Source of the DNA: Patescibacteria group bacterium
GTDB lineage: Bacteria > Patescibacteriota > Patescibacteriia > UBA9934 > GWF2-40-263
Assembly (NCBI GenBank): GCA_004298405.1
Contig: SCSL01000025.1
Location: forward strand, 1-9,555
Reading direction: 5' to 3'
Length of the DNA stretch: 9,555 nt
The notes below the pieces were generated by a model. It saw only the letters and a program-made list of their open reading frames with translations, ran no database searches and had not been told where the DNA came from. A program made the translations under genes and the position numbers. Below, in pieces: positions 1 to 6,573 of the stretch; position 1 is the first letter of the stretch, and each line of letters starts with the position of its first letter.

Positions 1-225
1 TTGAGTTGCCCAACCGTATCGTGAGCAACCATGGACAGGGGTCTGCCTATGTTTTTCATGAGAATAGTATCTCATGGAATACAGTTTTAGTATAGATTAG
101 TGAGGGATGGTATTAGATTGGTCCCAATTCGTTAGTAGTGGGAAAAGAGGAGCCTGATGAAATGCGCGTTTACCTCAAGACCGTAGATGAGCTGGCTTTA
201 TCTTAAGTTTGTCTTAAATAGATTA

Positions 226-257
226 AAAAACCATCCCGGCGAACCGGGATGGTTTTT
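226..257. terminator. Bidirectional intrinsic terminator
   Basis: A perfect 9-bp GC-rich stem (231-239 with 244-252) closes a CGAA loop. Five A residues on the left and five T residues on the right extend the pairing and supply a U-tract in either direction. It starts 17 bases past the stop codon of the minus-strand RRM gene, so it most likely ends that transcript. It could also stop transcripts arriving from the left edge on the plus strand. Confidence 0.9.
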
Positions 258-273
258 GTATCCAGAGGACTGA

Positions 274-528
274 TTACTCAGCCTTTGGTCGGGCAAACGA
301 TACGGAGATCGCTCGTCCCTCGATCATGGAGCCATCAAGGGCTTCCATAGCGGCTTGTGCCGTGGCCTCATCCGCGTATTCGACAAAGCCGAATCCACGT
401 GAGCGTCCAGTCTCTCGGTCAGTGATGACACGAGCGGAGACGACACTGCCGTGCGCCGAGAAAAGCTCGGACAGCTGGGCATCGTCGACACTCCATGGCA
501 GGGAGCCTACGAATAACTTGTTGTTCAC
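274..528 (-). CDS. Single-RRM RNA-binding protein
   Basis: An 84-residue protein made of one RNA recognition motif. RNP2 is LFVGSL (residues 5-10) and RNP1 is RGFGFVEY (44-51), with the aromatic residues that stack on RNA bases in place (F6, F46, F48). The beta-alpha-beta spacing is normal and only a short acidic/basic tail (RPKAE) follows. Such small cytoplasmic RRM proteins are found in cyanobacteria and many other bacteria, where some respond to cold; the RNA target here cannot be told. The start is GTG at 528, which gives the usual short lead-in MNNKLFVG; no Shine-Dalgarno sequence precedes it. A short inverted repeat (545-549 with 555-559) lies in the presumed 5' leader. A terminator follows closely, so the gene is probably monocistronic. 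Confidence 0.93.
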   Translation of the reverse strand: MNNKLFVGSLPWSVDDAQLSELFSAHGSVVSARVITDRETGRSRGFGFVEYADEATAQAAMEALDGSMIEGRAISVSFARPKAE

Positions 529-640
529 AATAAGAGTGACAAGTGGGTCGTAATGACCCGGTGACTTAGGAGCGGTACCTCTTATTATGACCTAACAAGA
601 GAACCGACATCAGCATGCCATAGTTTTTGTTTATTGTCAA

Positions 641-649
641 TGCTAAAAT
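641..649 (+). promoter_or_regulatory. Extended -10 promoter for the lipoprotein gene
   Basis: TGCTAAAAT fits the TGn plus -10 pattern (-10 at 644-649). No good -35 box is seen at the right distance, which is tolerated by extended -10 promoters. Transcription would begin near 656, leaving a leader of about 12 bases before the ATG at 668 with no Shine-Dalgarno site. Confidence 0.4.
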
Positions 650-667
650 AGCCTTATTGTTGATCGT

Positions 668-1225
668 ATGAAGGCTATTTTGCTCTTATCTGCTCTCGTA
701 TTCGTTGTTTCGGGTTGCGGTTTGACCTCCGTGACGCCAGAAATTGGCTCTGGAACATTTGAGCCTGAGCCTGTCTTGCCGCTAGAAAATAGCTACCAAA
801 ACACACGTTTTGGCTATGTTTTTGGGGTTCCAGAAGGTAGAACGGTATATGCCCTCACCCATGAACAGACGGCCGTTGCGGCGAGGGAAGATTCAGACGT
901 CATTTTCCTCGTGGAGGGGGAGACGAATTTCTTTACGGTTCGAGGGATTGAGGATGTTCGTTCCTCACACGAATGGATCACCAAAAATCTTCCCTTTTTC
1001 TACCCAACCGGGGACGCGGCACAGCAGGTGGGAGAATTCGCGGGAGCTCAGGCAATTTTTTTGCGCGGAGGTGGAACAGCCACTTCACCAGCGCGGCTCA
1101 TTGTCCTTTCATGGAATGGAAACCTGATTGTCATTTCGTATGAACAAGATACCGGCACGTTTGAAGAGTTGATGGAGACATTCCAACTTATCTCACGTGC
1201 ATTGACTCAAGAAGATCTCGCGTAA
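668..1225 (+). CDS. Predicted lipoprotein of unknown function
   Basis: A 185-residue protein with a lipoprotein signal peptide: Lys2, a hydrophobic stretch at 4-14 and a lipobox VSGC that puts the modified cysteine at residue 17. The mature part should be anchored to the outer face of the cytoplasmic membrane. A Pro/Glu-rich linker (about 31-40) leads to a compact domain of about 130 residues ending in a segment (NLIVISYEQD...FEELMETFQLI) reminiscent of PsbP/DcrB-like folds, in which a strand is followed by a helix. That resemblance is weak and I assign no function. The last 38 bases overlap the end of the convergent pgi gene. No terminator hairpin is visible after the stop codon. Confidence 0.82.
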   Translation: MKAILLLSALVFVVSGCGLTSVTPEIGSGTFEPEPVLPLENSYQNTRFGYVFGVPEGRTVYALTHEQTAVAAREDSDVIFLVEGETNFFTVRGIEDVRSSHEWITKNLPFFYPTGDAAQQVGEFAGAQAIFLRGGGTATSPARLIVLSWNGNLIVISYEQDTGTFEELMETFQLISRALTQEDLA

Positions 1226-2492
1226 CCGATTTGTACATTTCCACGGCTGGTTGGTCGAAGACATTGAGATCCAGTAGACGTCCCAGATACATCACCTCTA
1301 TCATGCGGAATTGGAGATAGTATCCCAGCTCCCTGGCATCCGCCTGCTCTAAGTCTATTTCGACGTAGGGACGAGCAGATTTTTCGTAAGCCGCCTTCAC
1401 CCCTGCGTAGATTGCCTGCATGATCCCTTCGAGCGATGTCCCAGAAATATGTTGGACGAGTCCAGGCAGGGCGAGGTGTTGGGAGACACGATGGACGGCG
1501 CCCGTAAACGAAAAGACCAGGTTTGTAAACGTTATATCAGACCCTCCCCAGTACAGTTGTGCCATTGAGTGCAAATCGGTTGAACCGATTGAGATAATCG
1601 GCATGATTCCTTTTCCGTCCTTTCCCAGGCTTTCCGCCACAAGCTGTCGTTCCCATGCTCCAAGAGCTGAGAGTTTTGGAGAAAAGAAGAACGTATTACG
1701 AATCGAGCGTCCGGACTTGAGTTGGAGATACGTGAGGCAGGCACTGACAAGCGAGTGGTTGTTTGACATTTTTGCAGACGTCCCATCCGCAACAGCCCGC
1801 TGTGCGCCCTCAATGAGTTCAACGATATTGATTCCCGCAAGAGCGAGTGGAAGGAGTCCTACCGCCGAGAAGACGCTGAATCTTCCTCCCACCTGCGTTG
1901 GTATACTCAACGTCTCCATCTTGTGTTCTTTGGCGGCGTTCCAGAGTTTGGATGCTTCGTCAGTGATGAAGATAAAACGTTCGCGCACGTCACCAAATTG
2001 TTTTGTGGTGCAGTTCCAGAGAACTTCCATGTTTGCGATCGTCTCAGTCGTTGTTCCGGATTTGCTGATAACAATCACCAGGAAATCTTCTTTGTGAGTG
2101 AGATGTTCTATGACGCGGGTCACGGCGGTCATTTTTTCGTCCGTCACCGTGTCCAGAAACAGAAGTTTTGGGAGGCGATCGACGAGCAGATGCATGGATC
2201 CCGCGATGGCCTCGTAGACGGCCTGTGTTCCTAAATTTGATCCGCCGATGCCAATAATGACCACATATTGCAAAGTGGGAGAATGAAGACGCTCAGCTGT
2301 TTCCTGGATTTTTTTGAGGAGCGTTGCATCACCAGGAAGTTGGATGGAGGATTCGGGTTGGAGGTAATCCGTTTGATGCGCGAGGGAACCAAGCTGATCA
2401 CGGTAGGAGGAAAGGGTGTCAAAAAGAGGAGCCAGCGATGGGTCTGTGGCAAGAGCCTTGTTGGAGTGAAATTTCATAGATGTGGATAACAT
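1188..2492 (-). CDS. pgi: Glucose-6-phosphate isomerase
   Basis: Interconverts glucose 6-phosphate and fructose 6-phosphate in glycolysis and gluconeogenesis in the cytoplasm. At 434 residues it matches the short bacterial form. Visible landmarks are the sugar-phosphate-binding loop GIGGSNLG, the phosphate-binding ISKSGTTTET segment, PGI signature 1 (VGGRFSVFSAVG), the catalytic Glu region ESLGKDGKGIMP, and signature 2 near the C-terminus (FDQPAVEMYK) with the catalytic lysine. The ATG at 2492 has no Shine-Dalgarno site; a second ATG five codons in (2477) is a possible alternative start. The gene is divergent from the DUF378 gene, so their promoters share the 2493-2550 interval. Its last 38 bases overlap the convergent lipoprotein gene and no terminator is seen for it. 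Confidence 0.97.
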   Translation of the reverse strand: MLSTSMKFHSNKALATDPSLAPLFDTLSSYRDQLGSLAHQTDYLQPESSIQLPGDATLLKKIQETAERLHSPTLQYVVIIGIGGSNLGTQAVYEAIAGSMHLLVDRLPKLLFLDTVTDEKMTAVTRVIEHLTHKEDFLVIVISKSGTTTETIANMEVLWNCTTKQFGDVRERFIFITDEASKLWNAAKEHKMETLSIPTQVGGRFSVFSAVGLLPLALAGINIVELIEGAQRAVADGTSAKMSNNHSLVSACLTYLQLKSGRSIRNTFFFSPKLSALGAWERQLVAESLGKDGKGIMPIISIGSTDLHSMAQLYWGGSDITFTNLVFSFTGAVHRVSQHLALPGLVQHISGTSLEGIMQAIYAGVKAAYEKSARPYVEIDLEQADARELGYYLQFRMIEVMYLGRLLDLNVFDQPAVEMYKSVTRDLLESMHVR

Positions 2493-2505
2493 GATCGATA
2501 GGGAA

Positions 2506-2534
2506 CCATTGAAGTGCTACGATGTCTCTATAAT
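2506..2534 (+). promoter_or_regulatory. Promoter of the DUF378 gene
   Basis: A perfect TATAAT lies at 2529-2534; the hexamer 17 bases upstream (CCATTG, 2506-2511) is a poor -35. The predicted start of transcription near 2541 excludes an upstream GTG at 2514 as start codon and leaves a leader of roughly 10-30 bases, depending on which ATG is used. Confidence 0.6.
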
Positions 2535-2549
2535 TCTAACGTTTTTTTT

Positions 2550-2762
2550 ATGATGCACCAAGGTAAGTGCGGCATGCATTGTGTCGCCTGGTGGCTCCTT
2601 TGGGTAGGAGGCATTAACTGGGGTCTGGTCGGACTGCTCGACTGGAACCTCGTCGAAACCCTTTTGGGTGGATGGCCATGGCTCGTGAAACTCGTGTACA
2701 TCCTCGTGGGTCTCTCCGCGATTGTGATGTTGCTTGAAAAAAAGTGCGCCAAATGTAAGTAG
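2550..2762 (+). CDS. DUF378 family two-helix membrane protein
   Basis: A small membrane protein of about 70 residues. It has two hydrophobic helices (VAWWLLWVGGINWGLVGLL and LVKLVYILVGLSAIVMLL) and the family's diagnostic INWGLVGL motif, as in Bacillus YuzA. Function is unknown for the family. Possible starts are ATG at 2550, 2553 or 2574. The last has an AAGG 10 bases upstream, but the first two keep the N-terminal Cys that I believe is common in related CPR proteins. The longer frame from GTG 2514 begins upstream of the predicted transcription start and is unlikely. Cysteines sit just before helix 1 (KCGMHC) and after helix 2 (CAKC). With two helices both groups lie on the same membrane side. 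A strong terminator follows, so the gene is a single transcription unit. Confidence 0.85.
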   Translation: MMHQGKCGMHCVAWWLLWVGGINWGLVGLLDWNLVETLLGGWPWLVKLVYILVGLSAIVMLLEKKCAKCK

Positions 2763-2787
2763 GACATATCTGAGGTGAATTCGGAGG

Positions 2788-2818
2788 AAACCGAGGTTGC
2801 AAATGTGCCTCGGTTTTT
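2788..2818 (+). terminator. Intrinsic terminator after the DUF378 gene
   Basis: A 9-bp stem (2788-2796 with 2808-2816) with an 11-base loop is followed directly by a T-run ending at 2818. It lies 26 bases after the stop codon and separates this gene from rplI. Confidence 0.85.
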
Positions 2819-2830
2819 GCGAAGAGCCCA

Positions 2831-2839
2831 TGGTATAAT
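2831..2839 (+). promoter_or_regulatory. Extended -10 promoter of rplI
   Basis: TGGTATAAT is a perfect TGn-TATAAT extended -10 (-10 hexamer 2834-2839). No clear -35 box is present; the expected -35 region overlaps the preceding terminator. The -10 ends only eight bases before the rplI ATG at 2848, so the transcript should be leaderless or nearly so. Confidence 0.7.
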
Positions 2840-2847
2840 CGCCGCGT

Positions 2848-3291
2848 ATGAAAGTTATCCTCATGGCAGACGTAAAAGATCTTGGCAAGGAGGGGGAGAT
2901 TATTGAGGTCTCAGATGGACACGCGCGCAATTTTTTATTTCCTCAGAATTTGGCTGTTGCCGCCACAGCGGACAGTCTGAAGAAGAAGTCCGAGAAGGAG
3001 GCGGCTCTTACACGCAAGGAACACAAGGAGATGTCTATTGCAGGAGATTTAGCGGCGTCGTTGGAAGGTTTTGAGCTAGTCATACAAGAGAAGGTCAGCG
3101 ACGGCGGTGTGTTGTATGCGGCTGTGACCGGCAAAACGATCGCGGACGCGTTAAAGAAAGAAGGGTACAAGATTGATACAGAATGGGTTGAGCTTGCCCA
3201 TGCGCTGAAAGAGCCTGGCGAGTGTACCGTCTGCATTTCCCTCCCTCATGGATTTGAAGCCGAAATCAAAGTTATCATTGAACCAAAATAA
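2848..3291 (+). CDS. rplI: 50S ribosomal protein L9
   Basis: Structural protein of the large ribosomal subunit. It binds 23S rRNA near the L1 stalk and reaches between ribosomes, helping to maintain reading frame. At 147 residues it is the usual length. The N-terminal rRNA-binding domain is clear (VILMADVKDLGKEGEIIEV then HARNFLFPQNLA). It is followed by the charged connecting helix (about 45-75) and the C-terminal domain ending in AEIKVIIEPK. A His replaces the usual Phe/Tyr of the family signature before the conserved Asn. The start codon lies eight bases past an extended -10 box and has no Shine-Dalgarno site. Bacteria usually place rplI with rpsF, ssb and rpsR; here it stands alone before pyrG. 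L9 is absent from some CPR lineages, so its presence narrows placement. Confidence 0.97.
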   Translation: MKVILMADVKDLGKEGEIIEVSDGHARNFLFPQNLAVAATADSLKKKSEKEAALTRKEHKEMSIAGDLAASLEGFELVIQEKVSDGGVLYAAVTGKTIADALKKEGYKIDTEWVELAHALKEPGECTVCISLPHGFEAEIKVIIEPK

Positions 3292-3292
3292 T

Positions 3293-3316
3293 AAGCGGGT
3301 TTCTGTCCCGCTTTTT
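3293..3316 (+). terminator. Intrinsic terminator or attenuator between rplI and pyrG
   Basis: A 7-bp stem (3293-3299 with 3307-3313) with a 7-base loop and a T-run (3312-3316) starts 2 bases after the rplI stop codon. The T-run ends five bases before the pyrG ATG. It clearly can end rplI transcripts. Because no separate pyrG promoter is obvious downstream of it, it may also set how much transcription reaches pyrG. Confidence 0.8.
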
Positions 3317-3321
3317 ATGTT

Positions 3322-4950
3322 ATGACTCATCGTTATATTTTCGTTGTCGGCGGTGTCATGTCAGGAGTGGGGAAAGGGGTAACGACCGCCTCTCTTGGGA
3401 AAATTCTCCAATCTCGAGGTATGCACGTGACGGCTATTAAAATAGACCCGTATGTCAACGTTGACGCCGGGACAATGAATCCTCTTGAGCACGGAGAAGT
3501 TTTTGTGACAAACGATGGCGACGAGACAGACCAGGACATGGGAAACTACGAGCGATTTTTGGATGCGGATCTCTCGAGTATCAACTATATGACAACCGGG
3601 CGTGTCTACCAGACTGTCATCCAGAAAGAGCGCAACTTGGAATATAAGGGAAAGTGTGTGGAGGTGGTGCCGCATATCCCCCTAGAAGTCATTCGTCGCA
3701 TCAAACACGCGGCCTCGCAAGCCAAAGCCGATATCACGATGGTAGAGGTAGGAGGAACAGTCGGTGAGTACCAAAATATTTTATTCCTTGAAGCAGCCCG
3801 CATGATGCACTTGGAAGATCCGGAGAATGTGTTGTTTGTGTTGGTGAGCTATCTTCCTGTGCCTAAACATTTGGGCGAGATGAAGACAAAGCCAACGCAA
3901 TATGCCACACGCACTCTGAACAGTGCTGGAATTCATCCAGACTTTATCGTGTGTCGTGGGGAGCAGTATATGGATAAACCAAGGCGAGAAAAGCTCTCGA
4001 TTTTTTGTAACGTGAAGCCTGATGCGGTCATCACCGCCCCTGACGTTCCATCGATCTACCACATCCCTGCCCTGTTTGAGGAACAAGGACTGTCTTCGAC
4101 CATTCTAAAGAAGTTCCGTCTCAAACCACGTTCATCCGATTTGAAAAAGTGGAAAGCGATGGCCAGCGTGCAAGAGAATGCGAAGAAGACGGTAAAAATC
4201 GGCGTGGTTGGAAAATATTTTTCGACCGGCGAGTATACGCTTTCAGATTCGTATATCTCAGTGATTGAGTCTCTCAAACATGCCGCCTGGGCGAACAATG
4301 CGAGGATTGAAATGGAGTGGATTAACTCAGAGCATTTTGAAGATGGAAGCATAAAATTAAACAATCTCAGTATTTTTGATGGCATTTTGGTTCCTGGAGG
4401 GTTTGGAACGCGCGGGATTGAGGGAGTGATCTCGAGCGTGAAATATTGCCGCGAGAAAAAAATTCCGTATTTCGGTTTGTGTTATGGCATGCAACTTGCG
4501 ACCGTTGAGTTTGCTCGCAATGTTCTTGGGAAAACAGGAGCACATACGGTTGAAGTAGATGAAGCAACAAAAGACCCCATCATCCATGTGAATCCGATCC
4601 AGCGAAAAAATATTCGCGAGAATCGCTATGGTGGCACCATGCGACTTGGCGCGTATGACTGCGATCTTAAGCCTGGGACCATTGCACGAAAGGCCTATGG
4701 GAAGCCAACCGTTTCCGAGCGGCATCGCCATCGATATGAATTCAATAATGAATACGCCGCGACGATCGAAAAGAAGGGAATGATGATCTCAGGAGTGAAT
4801 CCACAAACAGGGCTCGTCGAGATTGTCGAGCTCAAAGGTCACCCATTTTTTGTAGGGGTACAGTTTCATCCAGAGTTTCACTCTCGTCCTTTGCGTCCAC
4901 ATCCACTTTTTAAGGCGTTTATTGCCGCCTCATTAATCCATCATTCGTAA
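3322..4950 (+). CDS. pyrG: CTP synthase (glutamine-hydrolysing)
   Basis: Makes CTP from UTP, ATP and glutamine, the last step of pyrimidine nucleotide synthesis in the cytoplasm. At 542 residues it is full length. The N-terminal synthetase domain (about 1-270) has the ATP-binding loop GGVMSGVGKGVTTASLGK, the DPYVNVDAGTMNPLEHGEVFV segment and the ETDQDMGNYERF segment. The C-terminal class I glutamine amidotransferase domain (from about 290) has the oxyanion motif PGGFGTRGIEG, the nucleophile Cys in FGLCYGMQ, and the catalytic His-Glu in QFHPEFHSRP. There is no Shine-Dalgarno site; the bases just before the ATG are the tail of the preceding terminator. The next gene begins six bases after the stop codon, so the two may be cotranscribed. 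Confidence 0.98.
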   Translation: MTHRYIFVVGGVMSGVGKGVTTASLGKILQSRGMHVTAIKIDPYVNVDAGTMNPLEHGEVFVTNDGDETDQDMGNYERFLDADLSSINYMTTGRVYQTVIQKERNLEYKGKCVEVVPHIPLEVIRRIKHAASQAKADITMVEVGGTVGEYQNILFLEAARMMHLEDPENVLFVLVSYLPVPKHLGEMKTKPTQYATRTLNSAGIHPDFIVCRGEQYMDKPRREKLSIFCNVKPDAVITAPDVPSIYHIPALFEEQGLSSTILKKFRLKPRSSDLKKWKAMASVQENAKKTVKIGVVGKYFSTGEYTLSDSYISVIESLKHAAWANNARIEMEWINSEHFEDGSIKLNNLSIFDGILVPGGFGTRGIEGVISSVKYCREKKIPYFGLCYGMQLATVEFARNVLGKTGAHTVEVDEATKDPIIHVNPIQRKNIRENRYGGTMRLGAYDCDLKPGTIARKAYGKPTVSERHRHRYEFNNEYAATIEKKGMMISGVNPQTGLVEIVELKGHPFFVGVQFHPEFHSRPLRPHPLFKAFIAASLIHHS

Positions 4951-4956
4951 ATAGGT

Positions 4957-6573
4957 ATGTTATCGCGAAGAAATCTAGAGACAGGAGCGCCACCCATGGA
5001 GAACGAGGGACTTGGAACCGCATTTGAGAGGTGGGCCGTTCCGGAGAGAGATCTTGAGAACAATCATCCGTTTAGTCCTGAAACTGATCCACCGGAAACG
5101 GTTGAGCAAAGAAGAGCGACAGCGCAGGGAATTCTTCAGTCACTTCATGAACAGCCGTTTTCAAAAAAGTTGTTTCGGTTCATGAGTTTGCTTGTTGGCA
5201 TCGGTGGAATAGGATACACAACCATGAGAGAAACTCCCTCGAAAGCAGGTGAGGAAATGACAGAGATCGAGAAATCTCTGAAAGATTCTGGTGTGCGTTA
5301 CGAACTCAAGAAAATTTTGTTTGAGGAACTATTGGAGCGTAATCAAGTCCTCAGCGAGGTGGAAGCACGACATGGCAGAGAAGCGTGGAGCCAAGAGGAA
5401 CGTCTTGAATACGAACAGATACCCAATCTTGAGGGAAGATTCGAGTATTTGCATAAGGATCATCCAGAACTGATCGCGGCGTATCGGGATCCGCGCACAC
5501 GAATCGAAAGCTATAAGGGGATCATTGATTTGATGGGGGAGGAGTTTAGGCATTCGTCTCTGCCACGTACATTTGCCCAATCCTGTGTGGATGTGGCTCC
5601 AGAAGTGTTTGCCCAGTTGGCTTCTAAAGACGCGGGGGATTTGTATAAGCAATTTTCTGAAGATTTGATGCGGACAAGGGGAATCCGTTTGGTAAGGGAA
5701 CTTGCCCAGAAGTTGTCAAAGACGTTGCCTGATGGGCATCCCGTTGTGGAACAGATTCAGAAAGATGGGTGGATGGGAACAGAAGTGGCTCAGTGGCTCA
5801 AACCGAGCGAGAAAAATTCCATGTTATTTGATCAGCTCAGCGGAGAGATCCGCGTGTTTCATCGAAGTCGCGGAAGGAATATTCTTCTTGATGTGTTTCC
5901 TGGAAATGGTGGTCCACCCAATGGCGTTGCTTGGGAACGCGGAATGCCGGCTCACGTCGCTGTTCGAACACCTGACGGAAATTATGCGTTTGACCGCGTT
6001 TTTGAAAAAAAGTCCCCATCTTGGCCAATGTCTTGGGTGGCTGATACGGCTCAGTTGCGTTGGGCGCAAGAGGGGGAGAATGTCGATTATTTGGATCAGG
6101 ATGGGAAGTGGAGACGGTTGACCGGGGAAGATGCGGAGTTTGTCGTGTATGGAGCACCGCAAAAACCGTTCCAAGAGAAGGAGCGGTCGAGTCTGTACAA
6201 GGCGGCATCTCAACAGAAGCGAGATGGATCGATGAAGTATCCAATCCCATTCACAGCACAAGATGCGTTAGGAGCCAATGGACTTTTGCGAAACATCTGG
6301 GACATGAATGAATTTGGACCGCAGTCCATACGCATCACGGATCAGGAAGGTCAGATCATGTCGATCTATTTTCACTCAAATCCTAATGATGAAGACCCGC
6401 AGGTGTTTTTGGATTATTCTCACGGATGTGTACACATGAAACCGGATGATCTTACGTCGCTTGCGGGATATCTGAAACGCGGTTCGAAGATTCGTGTCTC
6501 TTCTTTTGAAGAAATTATTGCTACAGCGCAATTTGAAAAGCCCGGAACGTCGTCCGGGCCTACGGGAGGATAA
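4957..6573 (+). CDS. Large L,D-transpeptidase-like protein (YkuD domain), membrane-anchored
   Basis: A 538-residue protein. One hydrophobic segment (about 73-90) follows a polar N-terminus of some 70 residues. A charged, largely helical region (about 95-290) matches nothing I recognise. The C-terminal third carries L,D-transpeptidase hallmarks: TPDGNY (338-343), like the family's TPxGxF/Y strand, then His473 and the catalytic SHGCVHM with Cys491, spaced as in YkuD domains. Such enzymes form 3-3 cross-links in peptidoglycan or attach proteins to it, outside the membrane. The conserved Arg after SxGC[IV] is His here. The segment between TPDGNY and the catalytic motif is long, suggesting an insertion. 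ATG 4957 follows pyrG closely; ATG 4996, with AGGAG eight bases upstream, is an equally plausible start. The last 14 bases overlap the convergent second transpeptidase gene. Confidence 0.83.
   Translation: MLSRRNLETGAPPMENEGLGTAFERWAVPERDLENNHPFSPETDPPETVEQRRATAQGILQSLHEQPFSKKLFRFMSLLVGIGGIGYTTMRETPSKAGEEMTEIEKSLKDSGVRYELKKILFEELLERNQVLSEVEARHGREAWSQEERLEYEQIPNLEGRFEYLHKDHPELIAAYRDPRTRIESYKGIIDLMGEEFRHSSLPRTFAQSCVDVAPEVFAQLASKDAGDLYKQFSEDLMRTRGIRLVRELAQKLSKTLPDGHPVVEQIQKDGWMGTEVAQWLKPSEKNSMLFDQLSGEIRVFHRSRGRNILLDVFPGNGGPPNGVAWERGMPAHVAVRTPDGNYAFDRVFEKKSPSWPMSWVADTAQLRWAQEGENVDYLDQDGKWRRLTGEDAEFVVYGAPQKPFQEKERSSLYKAASQQKRDGSMKYPIPFTAQDALGANGLLRNIWDMNEFGPQSIRITDQEGQIMSIYFHSNPNDEDPQVFLDYSHGCVHMKPDDLTSLAGYLKRGSKIRVSSFEEIIATAQFEKPGTSSGPTGG
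6540..6559 (-). terminator. Terminator of the minus-strand L,D-transpeptidase gene, inside the opposite CDS
   Basis: A 7-bp GC-rich stem (6540-6546 with 6553-6559) around a 6-base loop begins directly after the minus-strand stop codon. On the minus strand it is followed by CTTTTC. On the plus strand no T-run follows, so it should act only on the minus-strand transcript. It lies inside the last codons of the plus-strand transpeptidase gene. Confidence 0.65.

Noticed and set aside
57..76. A 7-bp hairpin (57-63 with 70-76) as a terminator
   Set aside because: The stem is AT-rich and no T-run follows it directly; it is too weak to call.
3..95. An open frame from the left edge to a TAG at 93-95, possibly the end of a gene
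   Set aside because: Only about 30 codons are visible (ELPNRIVSNHGQGSAYVFHE onward) and they match nothing I know; a chance frame of this length is common.
1420..2097. A 225-codon plus-strand open frame opposite pgi
   Set aside because: The minus-strand frame is an unambiguous glucose-6-phosphate isomerase; the plus-strand translation has no recognisable features.
2514..2549. GTG 2514 as the start of the DUF378 gene
   Set aside because: The TATAAT at 2529-2534 lies inside this extension, so the mRNA should begin after it, and the added residues do not resemble the family.
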